The translations under genes were made by a program, and so were the position numbers. DNA of 64,000 nt from Euphorbia lathyris. Its lineage: Eukaryota; Streptophyta; Magnoliopsida; Malpighiales; Euphorbiaceae. The notes under the pieces are model-generated. The model searched no databases. It had not been told where the DNA came from and saw only the letters and a program-made list of their open reading frames with translations. This document shows, piece by piece, positions 1 to 10,479 of this stretch; within the stretch, counting starts at the first letter, position 1; every line of letters starts with the position of its first letter. The stretch spans positions 100,902,807-100,966,806 of the forward strand of contig NC_088910.1 in assembly GCF_963576675.1 (NCBI RefSeq), in the 5' to 3' direction.

Positions 1-110
1 TAAGAGTGTCACAAATCAAATCCTCTACTGAAAAAAACCCCATGTTTGTTTTACAACCTCCATCAATATTGAGCTTAACCCAACCATGATCTAACTAGTG
101 CCAACTAATT
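1..110 (-). pseudogene. LINE RNase H domain, start only (cut by window edge)
   Basis: On the minus strand the segment WVKLNIDGGCKTNMG (about 85-40) matches the first beta strand of plant LINE RNase H domains, where the Asp of the LNxDG motif is the first catalytic carboxylate. The rest of the domain lies beyond the left edge of the window. Confidence 0.65.
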
Positions 111-364
111 TACAATAACTCAGGATTCCATTTAAACTGACCCTTTATCCCGAGTTGGAGCAACAAAGTCACTAGCCTGAGTTGTAATAAAAGAGACCTC
201 ATCTCAAACCTCTGCCTTACCATTAAAAAAACATGCTCGTTGTGCCAACGCTATATATACCAAAGTGAAGTTGCAAATAGGAATCACAAATCGATACCTT
301 TGTAATCTTCATTCATACCCAAATTAGTCTCCAATCAGTCTGTAAAGGGAGAAGCAAAAAAAGT

Positions 365-600
365 AAGCCTGTCACACCTCGAAACTACCCAATCCCACGC
401 GTTCTTCACCATAGTACAATCTCTTAATATATGGAGCTCCTTTTCAATCGATCTACAAAGAAGACAAACAGAAGACATTGCCAGATGACGTCTGACTCTG
501 TTCGAATTACACATGACACCATTGCTTGCTAAAAGTTAGCAAAAACCCGAACCATCTTTAAGGAAGCAAGCTTCTAAATCTCATCCCAAAGAATCCATTT
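365..600 (-). pseudogene. LINE reverse-transcriptase zinc-binding domain (zf-RVT) remnant
   Basis: The minus strand reads through NRVRRHLAMSSVCLLC and then ELHILRDCTMVKNAWDWV. The CxxC pair followed by H-x5-C and a tryptophan-rich end is the pattern of the zf-RVT domain, which lies between reverse transcriptase and RNase H in plant LINEs. A stop falls just upstream. The whole reverse transcriptase that should precede it is gone. Confidence 0.8.
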
Positions 601-699
601 GGGTGAAGCATCGAGTAAGACGAGGCCATAGGGTACTGTTAATATCTAACACATACAGTCATAAAATTCGAAAAGAACACAAAATATTATGAGGGAACA

Positions 700-905
700 T
701 GATCAAAGAAGGACCAAACCACCCCTAAAATTAATAAGATCTACTATGAAAATACCAACATAGAAAAGCTTTTTCTTTATTGCTTCAACTTTGGCGCGAT
801 TACATTTAACTTCCATTAAAAAAATCAAGATGACATTTGGACAGAAGCTCGACTAACATCTGAACTGTGTAGGGGTTTCTCATACCCCAACAGTTCCAGC
901 TCAAT
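700..905 (-). pseudogene. LINE ORF2 endonuclease, N-terminal remnant
   Basis: The minus strand reads WNCWGMRNPYTVQMLVELL near 903-845, matching the opening Asn-Cys-Arg-Gly motif of plant LINE apurinic endonucleases, with Trp in place of the usual Arg. After a frame change it continues NRAKVEAI and later GGLVLL, the equivalent of the conserved GGLALLW stretch. The catalytic C-terminal part is missing, because the sequence then jumps to the zinc-binding domain. Confidence 0.7.
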
Positions 906-909
906 AAAC

Positions 910-2090
910 TCATTTCAACTGGCGGGCCTGAATGCCAAAACCCGCTTGAATTAGGATTTTTGGATATTCCTCAAATATATTTGAATCACATTTTATAGCC
1001 CCATTGGTAATTAAGCCCACTGTTCTTGACTCACCATCATGCCTCCTTTTTGTTTCGGATATCACAATTTCATCAGCCCCTTCAATCAAATATTTTTTTA
1101 TTTCCCTCCTTGCCATTCACAGCTGGATTGGTTATCGTGACGGTTTCACTATTTTCCCCAATCGATGGATAATTAGTTCCTTGAATCCCGCTTTTCACTT
1201 TGATTTGGATTCTTCAAGATTTCCGCAGCTTTCACCTTTCAGGGTCTCTTGCCCCTATCATCCTAACTCCAGCCCATGTTACCATTATCGACGATGATGA
1301 TAACAAAAATTTAGATTGTGGTGGCATTGTGTTCTGATGAGATGGTACCCTCAACCAAGGGCCATAGACTCTTTTCGCTTTATCTAGATAATGTAGGTTA
1401 AGAAGCTCTTCGCAATACTTATCAACATGCCCAATTCTCCCGCAATAGAAGCAAAAAGTCGGCAATCTTTCGTATTGAAAATTAATTCATGAAAACCTAA
1501 TCCATGTTTGACTTAATTTTCATTTTTTATTTGACATGATTCATTACATCTAGTAGAATTTGGATCGTCATATAAGTTGGACCAACTCTTGAGAAATTAT
1601 TGGCATCTGACTCTATGAATTCCCCAACAAAACATTCCACACTGATCGCAATCCTTTCAGACATAAACCCAATGGGAAGGTCAAATACCTGAATCCAAAA
1701 CTCTGTTGACAATAATGAGATGGAAAGGGGGAACTGTCCTTCGTCAATCCGTGAAATGATAAGGAGATGTTGCTCGTAGGTCCACGACCTTACTTTTACC
1801 ACTCACTCCATTTCGAGAGGATATAAAAAATCAAATCGAAAAAAGGTTCAGTCACATCTCCTCAATAAACAGGCCTTTGGCTAGTCTTGAGAGTTCGACT
1901 AAGATATTCTTCATTATAAGAACTCGGAAATTCCTTGTCGTTAATAATCGTCCTATCAAGCTCCAAGAGGGTGGTTTTTTGTGTTCAATAAAGTCTTCCG
2001 GTGGCATAACCACTCCGACCGCATTCTCTTCCTCTAGGGTAATGCTGTCGTTGAAAGCAAATTCCAAATCACTGGTAAAATAGAAATAAA
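910..2090 (-). pseudogene. LINE ORF1 (gag-like) with CCHC zinc knuckle, broken
   Basis: Three open pieces in different frames make up this RNA-binding ORF1 remnant. The piece at 2067-1852 looks like the first half of DUF4283. The piece at 1802-1527 holds the conserved stretch FWIQVFDLPIGFMSE and a later FVGEF segment, typical of DUF4283 proteins. The piece at 1465-1232 begins with a canonical C-x2-C-x4-H-x4-C zinc knuckle (CFYCGRIGHVDKYC, about 1453-1412). Such proteins bind LINE RNA. At least two frame changes separate the pieces. The last piece (1116-910) matches nothing I recognise and is probably the low-complexity tail of ORF1. Confidence 0.8.
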
Positions 2091-2295
2091 ACTAAAAGAT
2101 GAGGAAAAACCCTTACAACTCGTCAAAAGCGAGAACGTTCATACTCATCAAAATAGTTTAGTTCACCAACACTTGCAAACGCTATTTAAATTATCAATTG
2201 AGCTACAACTCATGTAAATATTGTATATAAATAGTTAGTATAAAAGAAAAAGGAAACATTACAAAAATAAATCTTGTAGCTACACATGTTTTCAA

Positions 2296-2567
2296 TCGTA
2301 ATCCATGTGGTTTAAAGTTTTTCAAAATGGTACTATGTATTACAATCCGTTAGCAAACATAGACATTCATGTCTAACCGTGTTAAAAATGTTGAGGTGGT
2401 AGTCAAAGTCATGGTACCATTTTGAAAATTTAATGGTAACATAGACAAAATTACCTCTAACACCTTTTGACTTTAACGGCCACCTCAACATTTTTAACAC
2501 TGTTAGACAGGAATGCCTATTTTTATTAACGGATTGAAGGACATGAAATTTTTTAAACCACACGCAA
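2296..2567. mobile_element. Foldback MITE, about 270 bp
   Basis: The two halves are imperfect reverse complements. The left arm runs from the GTGGTTTAAAG near 2306 to TTGAGGTGG near 2400. The right arm runs from CCACCTCAACA near 2478 back out to TTTAAACCACACG near 2566. A segment reading TGTTAAAAATGTTGAGGTGG is shared almost exactly by both arms. There is no coding capacity. No clear target duplication was found. Confidence 0.65.
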
Positions 2568-3484
2568 AAGATGTAACATAAAATTTATTTTTATACATCT
2601 CCTATAGAAAAATGGAAGTATCAAAACTTGAGTGAGGGTAGTGCAGGGATACAAACTAAAATGAAATAGTAGTTTGGAATGAGTTTGATGGATGTGATGT
2701 GGGATTTTTTTAATCTTCTACTACTGTTTGAGATACACGGGTGTATAGCTAAGATGATAGAATAGAACAAATACAATATCCTAATCATTCATTTAAATAA
2801 TCATCATATATTATATTAAATCCCTTTTAATATTCAATCTATTCTAGCAAATCCTCATTTAAGAGAAACGAGTATTATATTTTTTTTATTTAAATTATCT
2901 CCAGATTTTTAACTATATAATCACATCTTTTCAAAAAAAAAAAAAAAACTATATCATCACATTAAAAATCTACTTTACTTAGATATAAAAAGAAATATCC
3001 TAAAAGATCTTGCAAGGTTCAAATTACAAAATTTGTTATTAATCCTTGCAAATCTTTCATTTCCTAAATCCTTTAAACCTTTCATCCAATCATAGGATTA
3101 ATATATAATGAAAATTTCATAAGATTTTAAACATAGATTGACTTTTTTCATATATATACTTTAGTAATATGGCAAGTTAATGTATTAACTATACTGAATG
3201 AGTATTGATTAGATATTTTTTTATATGTTTACATATCATATCATCACATGAATTTTCAATCAATAAAAATAAAATTTAGAATTTAATTTATAATGTTTAA
3301 GCCCTAAAATATATGACATGTAACTGACACATGGAAGACATGATACACTAGATATATAGTATGATTTTTCTATATTGAATTGTTAAATTTTACAAGAAAT
3401 TATACTATACTTCTAAACAGTTGTATTCATTGTAGCATGAATAATCATGTGAATTTGATCATTCACCGTTAGATCTGGACTAAT
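2568..3484. other. AT-rich intergenic DNA
   Basis: No gene, RNA or recognisable transposon is visible. It contains homopolymer A/T runs (for example 2933-2948) and low-complexity AT sequence. Confidence 0.6.
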
Positions 3485-3493
3485 TAAATATAA

Positions 3494-3790
3494 GCCTAAT
3501 ACATACGCAACCCTCTGAATTTGTCCTTTTTTTCCATTTTACCGTCTAAACTTTAGTGACAACCTATTGACCCCCTAAACTTCCAAAAAGCCACCCAATT
3601 TCCCATCTTCTCCGACGTGGCTTTTGGATTATTGCAGCTTTGTATTTTTCCAGGTTAGTGCCACGCCGGAGAAGAGAGGTAAATTGAGTGGTTTTTTTGG
3701 AAGTTTAGGGGTCAATAGGTTGTCCCTTAAGTTTAGGAAGTAAAATGAAAAAAATGGACAAATTCAAAGGATTGCATATGTATTAAGCCT
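3494..3790. mobile_element. Palindromic MITE with 9-bp target duplication
   Basis: Flanked by the direct repeat TAAATATAA at 3485-3493 and 3791-3799. The ends are inverted: GCCTAATACATACGCAA on the left, and TTGCATATGTATTAAGCCT on the right as its complement. Complementarity continues inward through the segments around 3565-3600 and 3690-3720. A 9-bp duplication with long inverted ends is typical of Mutator-like elements. Length 297 bp, noncoding. It lies about 570 bp upstream of the NAC start codon. Confidence 0.75.
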
Positions 3791-4301
3791 TAAATATAAG
3801 TCTTGTGATGCTTTGAATCCTCATCCTAAAATTTTAATCCACCTAAGTTTTACTTAGGTGAGATATTGATGTAAAAATAATACACCAACATTGCTGTATA
3901 TACCTATGTTATTAATTCATTTCATAATGTTAGTAGAGACTAAAACCAATAATCAAACTCATTTTTTAGTTTATTAATACTGTAAAATATGTGGAAATGA
4001 AAATTACTACAATGTATATTTGATATGATTTTTTTTTTCTTTAAAGTTTTGCCATATAAAAAGACAGAGAGAGAATGGATAGGTATGGTTAAACAAAAAA
4101 AAAAAACAAGTAACAATAAAAGAGAAGAGAAGAGAATAAAACAAAAGAAAAAGCAGTTGCTATCTTATGTACATGCAAAGGAATAGAAAGTGGTGAGTTC
4201 CTGGTCAAATCCATTATTAAATCAACCTTTACAGGAAAAGCTTTTAATCACCCACCTAGGCCTTCCCTTAATATCCACGCTTCTTCTCCTTCTTCATTTC
4301 T

Positions 4302-4310
4302 CTATTTATA
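4302..4310 (+). promoter_or_regulatory. Probable TATA box of the NAC gene
   Basis: CTATTTATA lies about 52-60 bp upstream of the chosen ATG, in a pyrimidine-rich leader. This spacing would give a transcription start near 4335 and a short 5' leader. There is no transcript evidence, so this is an inference from position and sequence. Confidence 0.45.
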
Positions 4311-4361
4311 ACCTTCTTTTCTTCTTCATACCTTCTCCTTTTCTCTCTAAGGAACTCATCC

Positions 4362-5409
4362 ATGGAAATTAATTCCGATGACAAGCTTGAACTGCCACCC
4401 GGATTCCGATTTCATCCTACTGATGAAGAACTCATAACTCACTATCTTTCTCTCAAGGTTCTTGACACTTGTTTCTGTGCTAGAGCTATTGGTGAGGTTG
4501 ATTTAAACAAGTGTGAGCCTTGGGATTTACCTTGTAAGTTTTAATTTCCTCTGTTTTTTTGTGTTCTTGTTTTGGATGATTGATTGATTTTGATTTTGTT
4601 TGAATGAAGGGAAAGCTAAAATGGGTGAAAAAGAATGGTACTTTTTCTGTGTTAGAGATAGAAAATACCCAACTGGTTTAAGAACTAACAGAGCTACTGA
4701 TGCTGGTTACTGGAAAGCTACTGGTAAAGATAAGGAGATTTATAAAGCTAAAACTCTTGTTGGTATGAAGAAAACTTTAGTCTTTTACAAAGGAAGAGCT
4801 CCTAAAGGTTCTAAAACCAATTGGGTTATGCATGAATTTAGATTAGAAGGCAAATACTCTGCCTATAATCTCCCCAAAACGGCCAAGGTAGGTTCGACAA
4901 CTCTGTTATGTTATGTTACGTTGCGTTATGTTCTGATTGTTATGTTTTTCCAGAATGAATGGGTGATTTGTAGGGTTTTTCAGAAGAGTTGTGGGGGAAA
5001 GAAGACTCATATTTCAGGTTTAGTGAGAGTAAACAGCACATATGGATTGCCTCCATTGATGGATTCACCTACTGCAGACACAAATCACGTGACCTGCTTC
5101 TCCGAGGAACAGAAATTAGATGATTCTTTCAATTTGGTAGTATCTTCTTCATCTTCTTCTCTTCCAATTCAAAACTCTTTCTTTTCGAATCAAGTATACA
5201 CAGATAGTGTTATGATGCAAGAACAGTCAATTTTGAAGATGTTGATGGAAAATCAAGGATCACACAAGTCTAAATTGGAGATTTCACACGAGAATAGTCC
5301 GGATATGTGTAATTCAGGGGTGATTAATCCTGAATTGGTTCATAGATCGTTTGAGGATGGAAGTTCCGGTGGCGGACTTGATTGTCTATGGAGTTACTCT
5401 ACTTTTTAA
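4362..5409 (+). CDS. NAC-domain transcription factor (NAM/CUC/ORE1-type), three exons
   Basis: Exons 4362-4533, 4610-4887 and 4954-5409 join to 301 codons. Introns 4534-4609 and 4888-4953 are GT-AG, and the first restores the conserved [16 protein letters not shown] stretch. The NAC DNA-binding domain spans about residues 11-163, with [14 protein letters not shown] (11-24), WKATGKDK (92-99) and [12 protein letters not shown] at the end. The C-terminal activation region is Ser-rich, contains HVTCFS within a miR164 complementary site, and ends [10 protein letters not shown], resembling the terminus of ORE1/NAC100-type proteins. These factors bind DNA as dimers in the nucleus. Family roles are senescence, cell death and organ boundaries; which one applies here is not shown. 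The ATG is the first in frame with the domain. The second intron is 66 bp, in phase and stop-free, so intron retention would insert 22 residues inside the domain. Confidence 0.93.
5084..5104 (+). promoter_or_regulatory. microRNA164 target site in NAC exon 3
   Basis: The 21-nt stretch containing CACGTGACCTGCTTCTCC is complementary to plant miR164, with one internal mismatch (A where the usual target has C) and differences at the outermost bases. It encodes HVTCFS, the peptide under the miR164 site in CUC1/CUC2/NAM/ORE1-type genes. It implies post-transcriptional cleavage by miR164, as known for this subgroup. Cleavage here is inferred. Confidence 0.88.
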
Positions 5410-6005
5410 CATTATTTTCGGAGAAAGACTATATATTTATTTATTTGGGAGAAAAAAAACAGAGTTATAGGGTATGATTGTTGTGATATACTTATATGGG
5501 GTGTGTGTATATAGATGATTCCTGGATCCAATAATAGGAACTGGATTTGGATTTGGATTGGATGTACTAATTATGATACTCTTTTTGGGTTTTGTTTCCT
5601 TTTTGTAAAAAGAAAAAGAATTTGTGGATTAGATAGAAATTAGATTATCTATTTGCATCTCTCTTTTATTTCTTCATTTTTATGTATGGTTGAGTTTTAT
5701 GAGAGTATGGTATAATTTGTCCAGTTTTAAAAGTTAGGAGGACCAATAAATTAATTATACGGTTTTACCTTAAATTGAAGGATAAAAAGGAAAAACGCCA
5801 TATTGAATTAAGTGAATAGTGAAATTTTTCTCTGGTATTAATTAGCAGTTTGAAATTTATTTGGAGTTAAGAATCAAAAACACCCTTATTGTATTCAATA
5901 AAGTATAGTCGGTGACCTGAATCGAAAATCAAGTGATCCAAAACATTTTGAGACCTCAAATTTTTTGTATTTCTCTCTTAATTATAATAGATTTCCAGTT
6001 TTCAA
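5410..6005 (+). other. NAC 3' untranslated and flanking region
   Basis: No open frame or repeat of note. The 3' end of the transcript probably lies within the first few hundred bases, which hold AT-rich stretches and the A-rich segment AAAAAGAAAAAGAAT near 5607. The end cannot be fixed without transcript data. Confidence 0.4.
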
Positions 6006-6007
6006 AT

Positions 6008-6592
6008 TAAGGCCCGTTTGTTTTATCTACTGTTTGCTGTTTGCTGTTGGAAAAAGCTGCTTTTCCAAAAAGCAGAGATTCTCTGCTTTTGTAAAAAGCT
6101 GCTTTTCAGGTGTAAAAGGCAAACAAGAGGTCACTAACCAAACACTTAGGGCCCGTTTGGTTGCTACTTTTCACGCTCATGTTTGCCTTTTCATTTTAAA
6201 AGGGAGAGTTTTAGGTGTTTGGTTAGTTATTTCCTGTTTGCCTTTTAAATCTGAAAAGCAGCATTAGGTGTTTGGTTAGTGACCTCCTGTTTGCCTTTCA
6301 CACTTGAAAAGCAGCTTTTTACAAAAGCAGAGAATCTCTGCTTTTTGGAAAAGCAGCTTTTTCAAAAAGCAAACAGCAAACCGTAACAGCAAATGGCAAC
6401 AACAAACAGCAAACCGTAACAGCAAAAAGCAAACAGCAACAGCAAAAAGTGGATAAAACAAACGGGCCTTTAATGCTGCTTTTCAACTATAAAAGGCAAA
6501 CATGAGAAGTCTAACCAAACACCTAAAACTTTGCCTTTTAAAATGAAAAGGCAAACAGAAGGTGAAAAGTAGGTAAACAAACGCCCCCTAAG
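6008..6592. mobile_element. Two interleaved palindromic MITEs (Tourist-like ends)
   Basis: Ends read AAGGCCCGTTTGTTTTATC (6011) and GATAAAACAAACGGGCCTT (about 6453-6471) for one palindrome, and GGGCCCGTTTGGTTGCTAC (6150) with an inverted GTTTACCTAC..CCCCCT end (about 6565-6592) for the other. The arm order is A-left, B-left, A-right, B-right, so neither palindrome is nested inside the other. Arms carry GCAGAGAATCTCTGC cores and AAAAGCAGC repeats. GGCCCGTTTG-type ends next to TTA/TAA are typical of PIF/Harbinger-derived (Tourist) MITEs. The assignment to that superfamily is an inference. Confidence 0.65.
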
Positions 6593-6983
6593 ATTTTTAT
6601 TAGTCTTACATTATTTTTTTTTTTTTATGAAAACTTGTGTTAGATATTTCTTTGAAGTAATATTGTACTGTTGAAAAAATTAGTTTTTATCTTTGACGTT
6701 AAAAACCAGCTTCATGAACTACATAAACATAAGTTTACATAAATTGGTTACATTGGTGACATAATTTCTTTTATTAAATTGCAATTCAGCTTCATATTTT
6801 TTGCTCACATATTCAGGCTCCAACTTAAAAGTAAATCACTAAGATTAAGGCCTTGTATCTCTCCAAAAAAAATTAAGGCCTCATAATTTGTAATTTTGGC
6901 CTAACACTCACTATTTTTTAAATTCTTATTTTCCAAAATTAGGGTGTAATAATTTATAAGACTGACAAACAGGTACTATAAGA
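6593..6983. other. AT-rich intergenic DNA
   Basis: No feature seen beyond a T run near 6616-6627. Confidence 0.5.
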
Positions 6984-7393
6984 AGGCGTTTGGTATTTGA
7001 TGTAGATGAGAATAAGAAAAATGATAAATGTTGGGATATGGATAAGAATAAAAGATTGAAATAAGATAAAAAAAAAATAGGATAGTTGAGAATTACTATT
7101 CCATGTTTGTTTTGTGAAATATGGATAAAATAATACATTTTACTATATTAATTCTACTTAAGTTACATAATATTGATTTGAGGGATTTTATGGACTTTTT
7201 CATCTCACTAAAATTGTAGGAAATTATCCCATCTCCTTATACCATATCTCCTTAGATATAAGATTTGAGAGATAAGACTCTTACCTCTCCCTAATCTAAT
7301 CACCGTATCTCTAACACAAACATGAAATAAATAAAGTTTGAATTTTTTTTGTGTCTATCGAACCTCATTTATCTCTCATAACAAACGCTCCGT
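6984..7393. mobile_element. Possible degenerate MITE
   Basis: GGCGTTTGGTATT at the left and AACAAACGCTCC at the right are roughly inverted, and inner segments (GAGATAAG / CTTATCTC type) are loosely complementary. No target duplication was found. It resembles the many MITEs whose ends read CGTTTGG, but it is too decayed to classify. Confidence 0.3.
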
Positions 7394-8327
7394 AACTGTA
7401 TGAGACAATTATTTCCCTAACTCAAATTTACCATCTTTTTAAATATTCTATTGAATAGATTAATTGAAAATTACTGATCGATTTAATATTTGTTTATAAT
7501 TTTTGACTCTGCTCACTTGAGAAATAGTAACAAAGATAAAACAATAAGAGTGAATATCATTCAAAACGATAAGAATATAATTATACTTCGTTAAATATAT
7601 TAGAGATACTTTTTACCATTATCTTAGCTGTTTGAGGCGGTTTATGTTTGAAATTCATTAGAGACTACTATTGACCCAGTGATTTCATTTGATCAGTGAC
7701 TTGGTGAAAACTAAGAGTAATTGATCAAAGTTATCGGATAATCTCTGACTAGGTGAAAACTACAAAATGTTATACATTTTTATTATTATTGTCTATTTCA
7801 CTTTCTCCATATATAAATATAACTTTTTTAAGTGTTTTTTTTTTTTTTTGGAAGAGATGACTTTCTAAGTAATAATTAATTGGACTGTCTTAATTTATAA
7901 AAAGAATTGAAAATATAGCTTAGCTAGTCTCGTAGGTGTGGACTCATAGGGAATATATTAGGTTGTAATGATAAAAATTAAGGTTATATAAAATCATGAG
8001 ATTACCATGTTGGAGTAACTAACTGGTTAAAATATCATTAAGTATAAAAATGAATTTTGTTGTAAACATATATAAAAAGAAAATGGTAGGTTAGGCCACC
8101 AACCAAAAGTAATCAATGATTAATGGTAATTTTGACTGTTTGAAGAACCACTTAGCGTGTCCTATTAACCATAACAATTTTTACTAGTAGCTTTGGAAAT
8201 TTTAATCATAAGTTATTATTATTATTATCCAGACGTGAATATATTAAATACATGAAAATCTACTAAAAATCATAAAAATATCTGGCATAAATTACATTTT
8301 AAAGGAGTGTGTTCGCATGTCTATAAG
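7394..8327. other. AT-rich intergenic DNA
   Basis: No gene or clear mobile element seen. Short A/T homopolymers and a TTATTATTATTATCC microsatellite near 8215. Confidence 0.5.
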
Positions 8328-8337
8328 CTATTTCCAT

Positions 8338-8769
8338 AAGCATTGACACGTTTGTAGCACTGGAACATTTTAAATTATACTATAACAGATTGGTAATTAA
8401 TTATAACATTTTAAATTAATTATAAAAAATTTAAATTGATTAAAGAATAGCAGATTGGTAATTAATTATAACATTTAAAATTGTTTCATAAGAAAAACAT
8501 TTTAAATTGAGGAAAAAACAGCCAATGTCCTATTTTCTTGGAACTATATTGTTCTTATCCATTTGGCAGTTGTGGCGGCAAAGCGGAGTATGGTCTCTTT
8601 GCTCCAATAATTGTGCTCTTGATTTTAGAGTTTGTTTCTCTTCAATTATGGTACTACTTTCTTTCTTTTCATCAAATGATTGAAAATTTGAAAGTAATAA
8701 AAAAACACTAGAAGAGCATATGAAGAAGAATTTGAATGCATTCTCATTCAAAAAAAAAAAAAAAAAAAA
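8338..8769 (+). mobile_element. Possible poly(A)-tailed retroposon
   Basis: The segment ends in a run of 20 A (8750-8769). It is bracketed by CTATTTCCAT at 8328-8337 and 8770-8779, a possible 10-bp target duplication. The interior holds a short internal duplication (AGATTGGTAATTAATTATAA, twice) and no recognisable protein. It could be a retrocopied transcript or a LINE/SINE tail. The duplication is short and the sequence AT-rich, so chance is not excluded. Confidence 0.4.
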
Positions 8770-9139
8770 CTATTTCCATTCAAATATATACTAAGCTTTT
8801 CTAGGTGAAAATGAAAAGAGAAAATGAATCAAATTTAACACACTATTTACATCTAAAATCAATAAAAACTGACATCATGACTCGATCATGATCCAACAAC
8901 AATGATCGAAAGAATGATGAAATTAATTCCAGAAACACAAATTTATGACTTTCGAGCTGCTAAAAGAATGCATGCGTCAGGAAAGAAATATTGCTTTACT
9001 ACTACTGCAACAATATTCTTATTGCTACTATTCCACCAAAAACGTTGTTGATGTTGCACTTGTGGTTTCCGCTATTATCCATTAACTAAACTAGTTTATT
9101 AGTATTGTTATTACCCCCGTGTCATGTTTGTTAAGCAAA

Positions 9140-10330
9140 AAGGCTAATTGATGGGATGATGAGCTTTGGTGAGGATCTCAACTAGTTGTAAGACATAAGC
9201 CATAGCCATAAGTTTGATAAAGCTAATATGAACCCATCCCATAATAACATGGACATCAATATCAATGTGTTTGCTCCTTCATGAAATACATTCTTTTGAG
9301 CAATATGAAATATTGATGTATTATCATAAAAACATAAGGTAGGCATGTGAGATGGAATGTGTAAATCTCTAAGCAAGTTGAGTAACCAATGAAGCTCATA
9401 AGAAGTTGATGTCATGGCTTTGTAATCTGCCTCTAATGAAGACCTAAAGACTATACTTTATTTCTTTGAGCACTAGAAGATGAGAAACTTCCCTAAAAAT
9501 ACTGCATAACCAGTTATAGACTTTCTAAATTCTTGATAAGAAGCCCAATTAGATTCTAAAAAGGAATATAAAGTGAGTTTATGATTGACTTAGAAGAATA
9601 AACTAAGGCCTGGGATACCTTTGAGGTATCTCAAAACTTTATACACCTTTTAAAAATCGTAAGTTGTAGGACTAACAAGATATTGAGAGAGCTTATTCAC
9701 TATATATAAGAGCTGTCTGGTGTCGGTAATGTAAAGCATTTCCCAGTCAATCTTCTATATGAAGAGAATCAAGAATATGTTTGGTGGTGGGAGATGGTTG
9801 GATGTGTGGTACAACATGTGTTTTTGCTGGTTTACAGCCAATGAATCCAATATCATTAAGAAACTCTAAGATGTATTCCTTTGGCACATACCCTAAATGT
9901 TGATTAAAAAAATTCAAACCCTAAAAAGTAATGTAAGGGCCACAAATCCTTGAAGATAAAAAGATCATGTAAAAAATTGTGAATCCATTAGAGGGAAATG
10001 CATGTATTTATAACATCATCTACATATATGAGAAGAGCAATAAAGTTAACACCTGTTCCTTTGATGAATAATGAAGGATCTGATGTGGATTGCGTGAATC
10101 TTGCTTGAGTGATCGATTTAATGAGCTTTATGTTTCACTGTCTCCTTTCTTGACTCAAATCGTACAATGATTTTCTTAACATGAAAACCTAGTTAGGGTG
10201 AACATTAGCAAAGCTAAAAAGAACTTTCATATATACTTCTTCATGTAAGTCTCTATGCAGGTAAGCATTGTTGATATCCAGTTGTTTAATATGCCAAGTA
10301 GTTCCACAACTTGAAGATTAAATCTCCCTT
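9140..10330 (-). pseudogene. Ty1/copia pol remnant (reverse transcriptase to RNase H)
   Basis: On the minus strand a segment near 10320-10210 reads QLDINNAYLHRDLHEEVYMK, the copia reverse-transcriptase motif around its first catalytic Asp. A second near 10030 reads LLIYVDD, the catalytic YVDD box. The segment at 9415-9182 reads MTSTSYELHWLLNLLRDL followed by LCFYDNTSIFHIAQ, the copia RNase H C-terminal region. Stops and frameshifts are frequent. Integrase and gag, which should lie at higher coordinates, are missing. No LTR was identified at the left end. Confidence 0.85.
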
Positions 10331-10479
10331 AGTTTTCAAGTGGGCGGGGCCTAACTTTTTTGTCTAATTGTGGATATAGGTTTTTTTTTTGTAGATTTTA
10401 TGTAATGCTCAACTTAAACTTATTTTGTAATACAAATTTATGTACTTCCTGATTTGAAGTAGACATACTTCTTCTACCT

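Larger units (their letters stand above)
1..2090 (-). mobile_element. Internally deleted L1-type LINE (non-LTR retrotransposon)
   Basis: Read on the minus strand, the order is ORF1 with a DUF4283-like region and zinc knuckle (about 2090 to 910), the start of an endonuclease (905 to 700), then directly the reverse-transcriptase zinc-binding domain (600 to 365) and the start of RNase H (about 100 to 1). Most of the endonuclease and the whole reverse transcriptase are absent between about 700 and 600, so this is an internal deletion. Frameshifts and stops break every part. The 3' end lies outside the window, so no target duplication could be checked. The domain order is that of plant L1 elements carrying RNase H. 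Confidence 0.85.

Noticed and set aside
1877..2083. Plus-strand frame of 68 residues
   Set aside because: Antisense of LINE ORF1.
4190..4372. 60-residue frame upstream of and overlapping the NAC start
   Set aside because: It would start upstream of the likely TATA box and lacks domain features; treated as leader DNA.
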